From NCBI RefSeq assembly GCF_000331735.1, contig NC_020126.1, forward strand, positions 6,947,501-7,011,500: a DNA stretch of 64,000 nt, given 5' to 3'. The notes beneath the pieces were generated by a model. The model saw nothing but the letters and a program-made list of their open reading frames with translations. It did no database searches and was not told where the DNA came from. The stretch comes from Myxococcus stipitatus DSM 14675. GTDB lineage: Bacteria; Myxococcota; Myxococcia; Myxococcales; Myxococcaceae. Positions 29,561 through 40,037 of this stretch are shown in pieces; position 1 is the first letter of the stretch, and every line of letters starts with the position of its first letter. The position numbers and the translations under genes were made by a program.

Positions 29561-32500
29561 TTACGCGGACATCTTGTCGTCGTTGGCCGCGGTGGCCTCG
29601 CGGATGCGCACGCTGACGAGCTTGGAGATACCCGGCTCCTCCATGGTGACGCCGTAGAGGGTGTTGGAGACCTCCATGGTCCGCTTGTTGTGCGTGATGA
29701 GGATGAACTGCGACTGGCGGCTCATCTCCTTCACCATGTCGTTGTAGCGGCCCACGTTGCCCTCATCCAGCGGCGCGTCGACCTCGTCCAGGAGGCAGAA
29801 GGGCGTGGGCTTGATGAGGAAGATGCCGAAGATGAGGCCCACGGCGGTGAGGGCCTTCTCGCCACCGGAGAGCAGGTTGACGCTCTGGAGCTTCTTGCCC
29901 GGCGGCTGGGCGACAATCTCCACGCCCGGCTCGCCGTTGGGGCCGTCGCTGGTGAGCACGAGGCTGGCGCGACCTCCGCCGAACAGGCGGGGGAAGATGG
30001 CCTGGAACTTCTCGTTCACCACGTCGAAGGTCTGCTTGAAGCGCTCGCGGCTGGTGGCGTCGATGCGCTGGATGGCCTCCTTGAGCTGCTCCATGGAGGA
30101 CAGCAGGTCCGTCTTCTGCGCCGTGAGGAAGTCGAAGCGCTTGGCCAGCTCCGCGTGCTCGTCGATGGCGGTGAGGTTGATCTCCCCCATCTTCTCCACC
30201 TGCCCGCGCAGGTCCTTCAGCTCCGCCTCCGTCTCCGGCGTCAGCGACGGGAGCAGGTGGTAGTTGTGCAGCTCCAGCGCCAGGTCCACCTGGTGCCGCT
30301 CCCGGATGCCCGCGGACAGGTGCTCCAGCTCCAGGGCAATCTCGCGCTCGCGCAGCGAAATCTGTGACAGGCCCTGCATCAGCTCCTCCACCCGGCCGCG
30401 CAGCTCGCGGAACTGGGTGTCCTGCTCACGCACCTCCACGGAGGCCACGGTGTGCGCCGAGCGACGGGCCTCCAGGCCCTCCACGGCGACGCGATGCTCC
30501 TCCACGCGCTCGGAGAGCCCGGCCTCCGTCTCCGCGATGCGCTTCGCCAGCTCCTCGGTGCGCGTGCCACCCTCGGCCAGCGTCGCCTGGAGGCGCGCCA
30601 CGCGCGTCTCCATGTCCCGGCGCTGCGTCACGAGGCTGTCCAGCTCCTTGCGCGCCGACTCGCCGCGCTCGCTGCCGGCGGCGACCTTGATGCGCAGACC
30701 CGTCAGGTCCGCGTTGGCCATCTCCGCGCGCTGGCGCAGCGACTCCTGCTCGGAGGCCAGCTGCTTGACGCGCTCCTCGCGGCCCTCGCGGTCCGTCTGG
30801 CCGTGGGCCACCTCGCCGCGGCTCGCCTCCTCCTCGTGGCCGAGCGCCGACTGGCTCTGCGCCAGCTGGGCCTCCTCCTGCTCCTGGGCGCGCAGCCGCT
30901 CGCGCACGCGCGCGAGGTCCTCGCCCGCCTTGTGCAGGTCCTTCTCCTGGCTGGCGAGGTTCACCTCCTCGGTGTGCTGGTTCTTCGCCAGCCCCTTGAG
31001 GACGCCCTCCGTGTGGCCCATCTGCTTCTGCAGCGTGTAGTGCCGGGTGAGGATTTCGTTGTAGCGCTCCTCCACCCGGGCGACCTCGGTCGCCAGCTCC
31101 GCGATTTCGCGCTTCTTCTGCAGCGCGCCCACCGCCGCGCCCTCGCGCTCACCGCCGACGATCGTCCCGTCCGCGCGGAACACCTCGCCGTCCTGCGTGA
31201 CGAGCGTGCACACCGGGCCACCGGCTTCCGCATAGGCCCGCGCCGCCGCCACGTCCTGGACGATGATGACGTCGCCCAGCAGCAGGCGCACCACCGGCGC
31301 CAGGGCCTCCTCGTGCGTCACCTCGCGCAGCGCGTGGGCCAGCACGCCCGGGCGCTCGAAGTCGGGCTCCAGCACCGGAGGCAGCAGCTCCAGCGAGGGC
31401 ACGGGCAGGAAGCTGCCGCGGCCTTCCGCGTGGCCCTTGAGGTAGTCAACCAGCTCCAGGCCCTTGTCGCGGCTCTCCACGATGACGTGCTGGAGCCGCT
31501 CGCCCAGGGCCGCCTCCACGGCGCGCTCGTAGCGCGGCGTGACGGTGAGCACATCCGCCACGAGGCCGAAGATGCCCTGCTCCCGGGCCACCGTGCCCGC
31601 GCGCACCATGACGGCGCGCACGCCCCGGTCGAACCCGTCGTAGTTCTTCTGGATGTCCTCGAGCGACGAGAGGCGGCTGCGCTTGTCGCTCAGCTCCTCG
31701 CGAAGCGCGATGACCTGGATTTCGTTCTCCGTGAAGGCCGCGCGGGTCCGGGTGAGGGCGTCCTCTTCCTGCCCCTTGCGCTCGGCGAGCTCCGCGGCCA
31801 GGTGCCGGGTGTCCTCCACCCGTCGGGCCACGTCGCCACGCACCGACTCGAGCTGCGTCTCCTGCGCGCGCAGGCTCTCCAGCTCCGCCTGGAGCTTGGC
31901 GCGGCGAGTCTCCAAGTCAGCGCGCTGGCGGGCCAGGTTGACCAGGTTGCTCTCGTGGTTGGCCAGACGCGCGGCGACGGCCACCAGGCCCGCGCGCTCC
32001 TGCTCCAGCCGCAGGGCCACCTCCGTCTGGAGCTGGGTGACACGGCGCAGCTCCTCCTGCGCCACCTGCATCGACACCTCGTCTTCCTTCCACGAGCCGG
32101 CGATGCCAGACAGCTCCGCCTCGCGCGCGGCCATGGCGTCGGACATCTCCGCCTGCTTCGCCAGGAGGCCATCCAGGTCCGTCCGGGCCTGCGTCACGCG
32201 GGCGTTCGTCTCGTCATGGTCGCGGCGGCCATAGGCCAGGTCCTGCGAGTCGCGCTGCAGCGCGCTCTCCTTCGCGTGGACCTCCGCGGCCAGCGTCTGG
32301 AGGGCGGCGGCCTCCGCTTCCAGCTCCGCGCGGCGCCGCGTGATGCCCTCCTCCAGCTCCTTCACGCGGTCCAGGCTGTCGCGCTCCTCCGTGCCCAGGT
32401 TGGCCAGGCGCGACTGGAGGACCTGCTTCTCCGCGAGGAGCTCCAGGTGGCGGTGGCTGGCCGCGTGCAGGTCGATGTCCCGCATGCGCGCCTTGAGCTT

Positions 32501-33160
32501 CTTGTACTTCTCCGCCTTCTTCGCCTGGCGAGACAGCGCGTCGAGCCGCTTCTCCAGCTCGGTGGTGATGTCCGTGACGCGCAGGAGGTTGGCCTCGGTG
32601 GCCTCCATCTTGCGCTCGGCGGCCTTGCGGCGCGCCTTGTACTTGGTGACGCCCGCGGCCTCCTCCAGCAGGTGGCGCCGGTCCTCCGGCTTGCTGGAGA
32701 CGATGAGGCCCACGCGGCCCTGCTCGATGATGGAGTAGGCCTTGGTGCCCACGCCCGTGCCGAGGAACAGCTCGGTGATGTCGAGCAGACGGCACTGCGT
32801 CTTGTTGATGAGGTACTCGGAGTCGCCGTTGCGGAACAGGCGCCGCGTCACGGTGATTTCAGCGAAGCCCTGGTACTGGGGCGCCAGCTGGTCCGTGTCA
32901 TCCACGAGGAAGGTGAGCGACACCTCCGCCATGGACAGGGGCGGCTTGTTCTCCGAGCCGTTGAAGATGACGTCCTCCATGCCACGGCCACGGAGGTTCT
33001 TCGCGCTCTGCTCGCCCATCACCCAACGGATGGCGTCGACGACGTTCGACTTGCCACAGCCGTTGGGGCCGACGATGCCTGTCACCCCTTCATCGAAGGT
33101 GAAGACGCTCCGCTCCATGAAGGACTTGAAGCCTGTGATGTCCAACCGCTTGATACGCAT
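29561..33160 (-). CDS. smc: Chromosome segregation protein SMC
   Basis: The 1199-residue core ATPase of condensin, which organises and segregates the chromosome with ScpA/ScpB (not in the window). Walker A GPNGCGKSN lies at about 32-40, followed by two long coiled-coil arms, a hinge around residues 520-680 (FGLVADVLTVTPRYERAVEAAL), the LLSGGEKALTAVGL signature and Walker B CLLDEVDAPLD. Length is typical. AGGAG lies upstream of the start. A perfect hairpin with an AAAA loop sits about 50 bp upstream. Confidence 0.97.
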   Translation of the reverse strand: MRIKRLDITGFKSFMERSVFTFDEGVTGIVGPNGCGKSNVVDAIRWVMGEQSAKNLRGRGMEDVIFNGSENKPPLSMAEVSLTFLVDDTDQLAPQYQGFAEITVTRRLFRNGDSEYLINKTQCRLLDITELFLGTGVGTKAYSIIEQGRVGLIVSSKPEDRRHLLEEAAGVTKYKARRKAAERKMEATEANLLRVTDITTELEKRLDALSRQAKKAEKYKKLKARMRDIDLHAASHRHLELLAEKQVLQSRLANLGTEERDSLDRVKELEEGITRRRAELEAEAAALQTLAAEVHAKESALQRDSQDLAYGRRDHDETNARVTQARTDLDGLLAKQAEMSDAMAAREAELSGIAGSWKEDEVSMQVAQEELRRVTQLQTEVALRLEQERAGLVAVAARLANHESNLVNLARQRADLETRRAKLQAELESLRAQETQLESVRGDVARRVEDTRHLAAELAERKGQEEDALTRTRAAFTENEIQVIALREELSDKRSRLSSLEDIQKNYDGFDRGVRAVMVRAGTVAREQGIFGLVADVLTVTPRYERAVEAALGERLQHVIVESRDKGLELVDYLKGHAEGRGSFLPVPSLELLPPVLEPDFERPGVLAHALREVTHEEALAPVVRLLLGDVIIVQDVAAARAYAEAGGPVCTLVTQDGEVFRADGTIVGGEREGAAVGALQKKREIAELATEVARVEERYNEILTRHYTLQKQMGHTEGVLKGLAKNQHTEEVNLASQEKDLHKAGEDLARVRERLRAQEQEEAQLAQSQSALGHEEEASRGEVAHGQTDREGREERVKQLASEQESLRQRAEMANADLTGLRIKVAAGSERGESARKELDSLVTQRRDMETRVARLQATLAEGGTRTEELAKRIAETEAGLSERVEEHRVAVEGLEARRSAHTVASVEVREQDTQFRELRGRVEELMQGLSQISLREREIALELEHLSAGIRERHQVDLALELHNYHLLPSLTPETEAELKDLRGQVEKMGEINLTAIDEHAELAKRFDFLTAQKTDLLSSMEQLKEAIQRIDATSRERFKQTFDVVNEKFQAIFPRLFGGGRASLVLTSDGPNGEPGVEIVAQPPGKKLQSVNLLSGGEKALTAVGLIFGIFLIKPTPFCLLDEVDAPLDEGNVGRYNDMVKEMSRQSQFILITHNKRTMEVSNTLYGVTMEEPGISKLVSVRIREATAANDDKMSA

Positions 33161-33208
33161 GCCAGCGGGCTCCTGGGGGACGCGCGAGGTACGAGTGAAA
33201 AGTGAGCG

Positions 33209-33230
33209 CGAGGCCGAAAAATCGGCCTCG
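33209..33230. promoter_or_regulatory. Perfect 9-bp stem hairpin with AAAA loop upstream of smc
   Basis: CGAGGCCGA, AAAA, TCGGCCTCG. It lies 49 bp upstream of the smc start and about 180 bp upstream of the divergent 33407 gene. It could be a 5'-UTR structure, a terminator, or an operator. Confidence 0.5.
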
Positions 33231-33406
33231 GAACGATTTCTGGAGGACTACCAGCCGGTTCCCAGGCGATCAAGCGTGACCATGCCTCGCGTGGCCATAC
33301 GTTCGGCTGCTTGCCCTTTTGGCGGGCCTGGCCAACCAAGGAAGGTCCGCTCCCGGACTTGCACCCTGGCCACCCCACCCTACCTTCCCATTGACTTTTC
33401 CGGAGG

Positions 33407-34210
33407 TTGCCTACGTTCCAGCCCTTTCTTGCCGTGATGCTCCTCATGGGAGCGTCCCCTACGCCGGAGGTAGCACCCCGGTCTGACACGCAGGCGGTGG
33501 AGGCGCCGGCGGCCTGTCCCAACCCCTACTTTCCCCTCGAGGAAGGGCTGACGCTGACCTACCGGGCGGGCACCTCCTCCACGTTCGTGATGAGCACCCA
33601 CGGGGTGACGCCGACGCCCGAGGGGCTGCGCGGCAAGCTCCTGGTGAAGCTCAAGGACCGGCAGGGCGAGACTGAAGCAACCTGTAGCGCCGAAGGCATG
33701 AGCCTGGGCCTGGGCGGCCTGGAGGGCGCGCTCCTGTCGGCGTCCGGCATGGAAGTGCAGGTGGTGAGCTCCGAGGGCGTGGCGGTGCCCGCGCCGGCGA
33801 GCCTGGTTCCCGGCGGCACGTGGAAGAACAGCCTCTCCGTCAAGCTGCGGCCTCCGGCGAGCAAGACGGGCGGACTCCGGCCCACCATCTCCACCACGTT
33901 CGACAAGGCGGCCACCGTCGAGGGCGAAGAGGACGTCACTGTGGCCGCGGGGACCTTCAAGGCGCTCAAGGTGCGCAACGTCGTCACCGCCAGGGCCACG
34001 CGTCCAGGCGCCGAGGGCCGCTCCATGGAGACCACCGTCTGGCTCGCGCCCGGCGTCGGAATCGTCAAGCTGACGACAGCCGACGGCACGGGCCTGGAAC
34101 TGCTCCAGGTGGAGCGTCCGCGCCCCGCTCAGGCCAAGGCCAGCACGAAGGCGAAGCGGCCCCTCAAGAAGGCCGCCGCGGCCGACAAGAAGCCTCCCGC
34201 CGAGCCGTGA
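33407..34210 (+). CDS. Exported hypothetical protein (DUF3108-like)
   Basis: A 267-residue protein with a short hydrophobic N terminus, LAVMLLMGASPTP. The body is all-beta; EDVTVAAGTFKALKVRNVVTA followed by TTVWLAPGVGIVKL is the pattern of DUF3108-like periplasmic proteins. The tail is Lys/Ala/Pro rich (KASTKAKRPLKK). The start is uncertain: TTG 33407 directly follows GGAGG with no spacer, while later GTG/ATG codons would shorten the signal. It is convergent with the CNNM gene. Confidence 0.6.
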   Translation: MPTFQPFLAVMLLMGASPTPEVAPRSDTQAVEAPAACPNPYFPLEEGLTLTYRAGTSSTFVMSTHGVTPTPEGLRGKLLVKLKDRQGETEATCSAEGMSLGLGGLEGALLSASGMEVQVVSSEGVAVPAPASLVPGGTWKNSLSVKLRPPASKTGGLRPTISTTFDKAATVEGEEDVTVAAGTFKALKVRNVVTARATRPGAEGRSMETTVWLAPGVGIVKLTTADGTGLELLQVERPRPAQAKASTKAKRPLKKAAAADKKPPAEP

Positions 34211-34226
34211 GCCCCTGGCGGGCTCA
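34208..34226. terminator. Short hairpin formed by two convergent stop codons
   Basis: TGAGCCC, CTGGC, GGGCTCA. The TGA of the 33407 gene and the TCA (stop) of the 34224 gene are the two ends of the stem. A possible compact bidirectional terminator. Confidence 0.45.
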
Positions 34227-35660
34227 GGCTCCGGAGGACTCGCCGCCGGAGGAGGACGCGGGCGGCACGTCTCCGGTCCCCGCCGCGCCCTGAGCAGGGT
34301 CGCCTGGCGACGCCGCGGGCGCCTCCGTGGGCGAGCGCGGCGCGGCGCGGGACTGAGGCTCCACCGTCACCCGCACGACGCGGGGTCCGTCGACCTCCTC
34401 CACCTGGATGCGCCACATGTCGAGCTTCAGCGAGTCGCCCTTCTCGGGAACCCGCCCCAGCCGCGTCATCAGGTAGCCGGCAATCGTCGTCACCTCGCCC
34501 TCTTCGTCCTCATCGAGGTCGAAGTTGACGTCGAGCCGCTCCTCCAGGTCATCCAGCTGCGCGGTGCCGGGCAGCTCGAAGCGTCCCCCGGGAAGCGAGC
34601 GAACCTCCTCCACCCGACGCCCCAGCTCGGCCACATCGCCGACGACCTCCGCCACCACGTCCGCGATGGTGACGAGGCCCGACGTCCCGCCGTGCTCATC
34701 CACCACCAGCGCCGTCTGACGGCGACGGCGGCGGAACTCCGCGAGCAGCTGCTCCAGCGTCGCGTTCTCCGGGATGAAGAGCACCGGACGCTGCACCTGC
34801 GCCAGGCTGCGCAGCTCGCCTCGGGACAGGAGGAAGAAGAGGTCCTTGGCGTTCACCACGCCTTCCACCTCGTCCAGGTTGCCGCGGCACACCGGCAGCC
34901 ACGTGTGGCCCGCCGCGCGCGCGTCCGAGATGCACTTCTCCAGCGGCTCCTCCACGTCCAGGAACTTCACCTGGTTGCGAGGCACCATCACCTGGCGCGC
35001 CGTCTTCTGCGCCATCTCCAGCGCGCGCTCCAGGAGCTCCGCGCGCGCCGTGGTGATGGCCCCCGCCTGCGCGGAGCTGTGCAGGATGACGCGCAGCTCG
35101 TCTTCGCTGTGGGCCTCGTGCGCCTCTCCCACCGACTGGAGGCCGAAGACGCGCAGCACCCACGCCGCCAGCCCGTTGAGCAGGACGATGGCCGGGTAGA
35201 AGAGGAAGTAGAACGCCCGCATCGGCAGCGCCACCGCGAGCGTCGTCGCCTCGGCGCGCTGAATCGCCAGGCTCTTGGGCGCCAGCTCCCCCAGCACGAT
35301 GTGCAGGAAGGTGATGATGCTGAAGCCGATGACGACCGACGCGGTGTGAGCCAGCGTCGTGCTGCCACCCTCGGGCACCAGCTTCGTCAGCACGGGCTCC
35401 AGCAGCTTGGCGAAGGCGGGCTCACCCAGCCAGCCCAGCCCCAGCGAGGCCAGCGTGATTCCGAACTGCGTGGCGGAGAGGTACGCGTCCAGCTTCTCCA
35501 CCATGCGCAGCGCCTGGGCCGCGCCCGGCTGGCCTTCGTCCACCAGCGACTGGAGACGCGTGGCGCGAATCTTCACGATGGCGAACTCGGTCGCCACGAA
35601 GAACCCGTTGGCGAAGACCAGGAGGATCGCCAGCCCCAGGAACACCCATTCCATTCCCAT
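34224..35660 (-). CDS. CNNM / CBS-pair / CorC-HlyC transport protein (hemolysin C family)
   Basis: A 478-residue membrane protein: a CNNM (DUF21) domain of three to four helices in residues 1-200 (VFANGFFVATEFAIVKIRATRL, ATQFGITLASLGLGWLGEPA, VLGELAPKSLAIQ), a pair of CBS domains (220-345; VMVPRNQVKFL, ALVVDEHGGTSGLVTIADV), and a C-terminal CorC_HlyC domain (VTTIAGYLMTRLGRVPEKGD). The family is linked to magnesium/cobalt efflux, and the old name hemolysin is misleading. It is followed by an acidic/Pro-Ala tail. It is 3 bp downstream of the TPR gene, likely the same operon. Confidence 0.92.
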   Translation of the reverse strand: MGMEWVFLGLAILLVFANGFFVATEFAIVKIRATRLQSLVDEGQPGAAQALRMVEKLDAYLSATQFGITLASLGLGWLGEPAFAKLLEPVLTKLVPEGGSTTLAHTASVVIGFSIITFLHIVLGELAPKSLAIQRAEATTLAVALPMRAFYFLFYPAIVLLNGLAAWVLRVFGLQSVGEAHEAHSEDELRVILHSSAQAGAITTARAELLERALEMAQKTARQVMVPRNQVKFLDVEEPLEKCISDARAAGHTWLPVCRGNLDEVEGVVNAKDLFFLLSRGELRSLAQVQRPVLFIPENATLEQLLAEFRRRRRQTALVVDEHGGTSGLVTIADVVAEVVGDVAELGRRVEEVRSLPGGRFELPGTAQLDDLEERLDVNFDLDEDEEGEVTTIAGYLMTRLGRVPEKGDSLKLDMWRIQVEEVDGPRVVRVTVEPQSRAAPRSPTEAPAASPGDPAQGAAGTGDVPPASSSGGESSGA

Positions 35661-35663
35661 GGC

Positions 35664-36479
35664 TCAGAACAGCGCTTCGAAGTCGGCGTCGCCCTTGAGG
35701 GCGTCGAACATGGGGTCCGTCGACAGCCACCCCATCACCTTCTGCCGGTCCGCCGTGAGCGCCGCCTTCAGGTACTGCACCGCGTCCTTCGGTCGGCCCC
35801 AGAGGGCATACAGCGCGGACAGGTTGTAGTTGAGCAGCAGGTCTTCCGCGTTGAGGGCGCGGGCGCGCTCATAGGCCCGCTCGGCCTCCGCGTAGAAGCC
35901 CTTCTGCGCGTAGCAGATGCCCAGGTCCAGCTGCGCCTCGAAGTTCTCCGCCTCCAGCCGCACCACTTCCTTGAGCAGCGTGATGGCGGAGCGGTAGTCG
36001 CCCTCGTCCATCATCAGCGCCGCCAGCTCGTGCCGGGGGAACGCGTCCTGCGGGTCCAGCTCGATGGCCGCCTGGAGCTCGCGCATGGCCTCCTCCACCC
36101 GCCCCTGGTCCGCGTACGTGAGGCCCAGGTTGAGGTGCGCGTCCGGATACTCCGGATCCAACTCGATGGCTTCCTTGTACTCCTCCACCGCCATCTCCCC
36201 GGCGTGGGTGGAGAGGAAGCAGGCCAGGTTGTAGTGCGCCGTGGCGCTCTCCGGCTCCAGCTTCAAGGCGGTGAGATACTCGCCGAGCGCCTCGCGGAAG
36301 AGCTTCTTCTCCGCGTAGACGGTGGCCAGGTTGTCGTGCGCGTGGGCCGAGCTCGGGTCCAGGTCGATGGCCTTCTTGAACTCCTTGATGGCCTCGTCCA
36401 GCCAACCTCTATCCGCCAGCTCGATTCCACGAGTGTTGTGCTCGTCGGAGAGCGCGATGTTGTCCTTTTCCCGGGCCAT
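35664..36479 (-). CDS. TPR repeat protein
   Basis: A 271-residue protein of about six to seven tetratricopeptide repeats, such as ALGEYLTALKLEPESATAHYNLACFL and VEEAMRELQAAIELDPQDAF. It is a cytoplasmic scaffold for protein-protein contacts. I chose the ATG at 36479 (MAREKDNIALSDEHNTRG); the open frame continues far upstream but in the antisense of a good gene. TAGATT lies 13 nt upstream, so the transcript may be nearly leaderless. Its neighbour downstream is the CNNM gene. Confidence 0.85.
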   Translation of the reverse strand: MAREKDNIALSDEHNTRGIELADRGWLDEAIKEFKKAIDLDPSSAHAHDNLATVYAEKKLFREALGEYLTALKLEPESATAHYNLACFLSTHAGEMAVEEYKEAIELDPEYPDAHLNLGLTYADQGRVEEAMRELQAAIELDPQDAFPRHELAALMMDEGDYRSAITLLKEVVRLEAENFEAQLDLGICYAQKGFYAEAERAYERARALNAEDLLLNYNLSALYALWGRPKDAVQYLKAALTADRQKVMGWLSTDPMFDALKGDADFEALF

Positions 36480-36524
36480 GAGAGCGCCGGGCAATCTACG
36501 CGCCGCGCAAACGCGGGTGCAAGG

Positions 36525-36530
36525 TAGAGT
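36525..36530 (+). promoter_or_regulatory. -10-like hexamer before the CapA-like gene
   Basis: TAGAGT ends 12 nt before ATG 36543, with no Shine-Dalgarno. The region also serves the divergent TPR gene. Confidence 0.35.
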
Positions 36531-36542
36531 TTCCCTCCGCCC

Positions 36543-37754
36543 ATGCGCCACGCCGCCTACCTGCTGTTGCTGTTCTCCGCCTGTCATCCACGCCCCGCCG
36601 CGGTGACGGACGCCCCCGCCCCCACCCCCTCGGCGCAGGCCCAGGCGGCCCCGGAGGACGCTGGCACGCCCGCCGCCGTCCCCCTCCCCCTGGACGCCGG
36701 CGCGCCCGTCCGCCCCATCACCCTCCTGGTGGGCGGCGACGTGACGCTGGGCCACAACCACCAGAAGTGGTTCGACGAGCAGGTGGCCAAGGGCCGCTCC
36801 CGGGAGGAGCTGCTCGCCTACGGCTTCAAGGAGGTGCGGGCGCTGGGCGACGCCTCCGACGCCTTCATCGTCAACCTGGAGTGCCCCTTCACCGAGGGCG
36901 GCGAGAAGCTGGCCAAGAACTTCAACTTCCGCGCGAGGCCGGAGCTGGTGGGCGCCCTCCTGGCCGGCGGGGTGGACGTGGTGAGCCTGGCCAACAATCA
37001 CCTCATGGACTACGGCGCCCAGGGGCTGGTGGACACCCTGGTGACGCTGGAGGCCGCGCGAATCCCCTACTTCGGGGCCGGCCGGAACCTCGCCGAGGCG
37101 CGCAGGCCCGCCGTCATCACCGTGGGCGGCGTGCGCGTGGCGCTCCTGGGATACTTCTTCCTGGGCGAGCGGAACATCGAGCCCCCGGAGGTCTACGCCA
37201 CCGAGACGACGCCAGGGGTCGCCGGCCACTTCTCCGACGTGGACGTCATGGAGCGGATGCTGCGTGAGGACATCCTCGCCGCGAAGCACCAGGCCGACGT
37301 CGTGTTGCCCTTCTTCCACTGGGGCCGCGAGGGCACCTACGTCCCGGAGCCCTATCAAGTCCGGCTGGCCCATGCGGCCATCGACGCGGGCGCCGCGGGC
37401 GTGCTCGGCAGCCACCCCCACGTGCTCCAGGCGATGGAGCTGCACCGGGGGGCGCCCGTCGTCTACTCGCTGGGCAACTTCGTCTTTGGGGGGAACTGGA
37501 ACCCGCGCGACAAGCGGGGAGCCCTGTGGAAGGGCCGTTTCGGTCCGGGGGGTTACCTCTCCAGTGAGGTGTTCCCGCTGCGCACGGACCGTTTTCCGGA
37601 GCTCCCCTTCCAGCCCGTGCCCGTCACCGGGGAGGCGGCCGAGGAGGTGTTTCGACTGCTGGTCAACAGCTCCGCGACGATGGAGCGTATGCTCCCCGAG
37701 CTGGAGCCGTGGGCCCGACCGGCTCCCTCCCCCTCGACTGGAGGGAGGGAGTAA
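36543..37754 (+). CDS. CapA-family lipoprotein (poly-gamma-glutamate capsule type metallophosphatase fold)
   Basis: A 403-residue predicted lipoprotein (lipobox LFSAC) with a Pro/Ala linker and a CapA domain from about residue 58: LLVGGDVTLG, VNLECPFTEGG, SLANNHLMDYG, FFHWGREGTYVPEPYQ, GSHPHVLQAMELHRG and VVYSLGNFVFG are all conserved. CapA proteins act in capsule poly-gamma-glutamate export or turnover, but many are of unknown role. There is no capBC here, so capsule synthesis is not implied. Confidence 0.88.
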   Translation: MRHAAYLLLLFSACHPRPAAVTDAPAPTPSAQAQAAPEDAGTPAAVPLPLDAGAPVRPITLLVGGDVTLGHNHQKWFDEQVAKGRSREELLAYGFKEVRALGDASDAFIVNLECPFTEGGEKLAKNFNFRARPELVGALLAGGVDVVSLANNHLMDYGAQGLVDTLVTLEAARIPYFGAGRNLAEARRPAVITVGGVRVALLGYFFLGERNIEPPEVYATETTPGVAGHFSDVDVMERMLREDILAAKHQADVVLPFFHWGREGTYVPEPYQVRLAHAAIDAGAAGVLGSHPHVLQAMELHRGAPVVYSLGNFVFGGNWNPRDKRGALWKGRFGPGGYLSSEVFPLRTDRFPELPFQPVPVTGEAAEEVFRLLVNSSATMERMLPELEPWARPAPSPSTGGRE

Positions 37755-37762
37755 GCGGCGCG

Positions 37763-37885
37763 TCAGACCTTGTTGTTGGACTGGCCCCGCTTGGCGCGGG
37801 TACGGCGGCGCTTGAGCTGGGCCTTCCGACCCTTCGCGCGGTTGGCGACCTTCTTCTTGGAACGATTTCCCTTCTGGGCGGGCAT
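37763..37885 (-). CDS. 40-residue highly basic small protein
   Basis: A short frame with ATG 37885, GGAGTCC about 8 nt upstream and a TGA at 37763. The product starts MPAQKGNRSKKKVANRAKGR and continues with KRRRTRAKRG; about 40 percent of residues are Lys or Arg. Such composition is typical of small ribosomal or RNA-binding proteins. It fills the gap between the CapA-like gene and prfA, a translation gene, which supports a ribosome link but does not prove it. I do not recognise the family. Confidence 0.6.
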   Translation of the reverse strand: MPAQKGNRSKKKVANRAKGRKAQLKRRRTRAKRGQSNNKV

Positions 37886-38050
37886 GTGGAAGGACTCCGT
37901 GTGGTGATGTGAGACCGACCGCCTGGACACAAAACGTCGGCGGTGAGGGCGGCCCTTCTTTCATGCTACCGCCCGAGCGGCCAAGGAATTTCTTGACTCC
38001 GTCCGCCCTTGCCAGCAGCCGGACAAAGGGGCAATACCCCCGGAACGACG

Positions 38051-39141
<1,091 letters not shown>

Positions 39142-39145
<4 letters not shown>

Positions 39146-40023
39146 GCAGCGAGACCTGGACCATCCGCAGGGTCCTCACCTGGACGACGCAGCACTTCGA
39201 GAAGCGTCAGGTGGATGCCCCCCGCCTCACGGCGGAGATCCTCCTGTCGCATGTGCTCAAGACGGGCCGCGTCCGGCTGTACGTGGACCTGGACCGCCCG
39301 CTCTCCAAGGAGGAGCTGTCCTCCTTCCGAGCCCTCATCGAGCGGCGCCTGTCGGGCGAGCCGACGCAGTACCTCACGGGCACGCGCGAGTTCTACAACC
39401 GCGCCTACAAGGTGGACGCCCGCGTCCTCATCCCCCGGCCGGAGACGGAGCTGCTCGTGGAAGCCGCCCTGCGCGTGCTGCCCAAGGACGCCCCCGCGCG
39501 CGCCCTGGACGTGTGCACGGGCTCCGGCTGCATCGCCATCAGCCTCGCGGCCGAGCGGCCCCAGCTGGCCGTGACGGCCACGGACCTGTCTCCCGATGCC
39601 TGCGCCCTGGCGCGGGAGAACGCGGAGACACTCAAGGTCTCCGACCGGGTGACGGTGCTGCAGGGAGACCTGTTCTCCCCCCTGCCCCCGGACGCGCGCT
39701 TCCACGTCATCGTCTCCAACCCGCCCTACATCGCCACGCATGAAATCGCGGGCCTGTCGGCCGAGGTCCGCCGCGAGCCCAAGCTGGCGCTGGACGGAGG
39801 GCCGGACGGACTGGTCGCCCTCAAGCGGGTGGTGAGCGAGGCCCGGAAGTGGTTGGAGCCTGGCGGCCTCCTTGCATTGGAGATGGGGGAGACGCAGGGC
39901 CCCGCCGTCCTGGAGCTCCTGCGCGCGGCCGGTTACGAGGACGCGCGCGTGGAGAAGGACCTGGAGCGGCGGGAGCGCATGGCATTTGGGACACAGCCCG
40001 CGGCCAGCGGGCCACAGGGCTGA
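39142..40023 (+). CDS. prmC: Release factor glutamine methyltransferase
   Basis: N5-methylates the glutamine of the GGQ motif in release factors. The 293-residue protein has an N-terminal helical recognition domain and a SAM-binding domain with ALDVCTGSGCIAISLA and the catalytic NPPY motif (VIVSNPPYIAT). It is the middle gene of prfA-prmC-murA, with a 4-bp overlap upstream and 14 bp downstream. Confidence 0.94.
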
Positions 40024-40037
40024 GGGCCGGAAGAATC

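Noticed and set aside
30452..33205. A 917-codon open frame on the plus strand opposite smc
   Set aside because: It is the antisense of a gene with full SMC motifs, has an Arg/Leu/His-rich composition typical of GC-rich shadow frames, and no recognisable domain.
34224..35660. Hemolysin activity for the HlyC-like protein
   Set aside because: The CNNM-CBS-CorC_HlyC architecture is that of ion transport proteins; the hemolysin name is historical.
36480..37964. N-terminal extension of the TPR frame to 766 residues
   Set aside because: The extra 495 codons are antisense to the CapA-like gene and have no TPR pattern; start placed at 36479.
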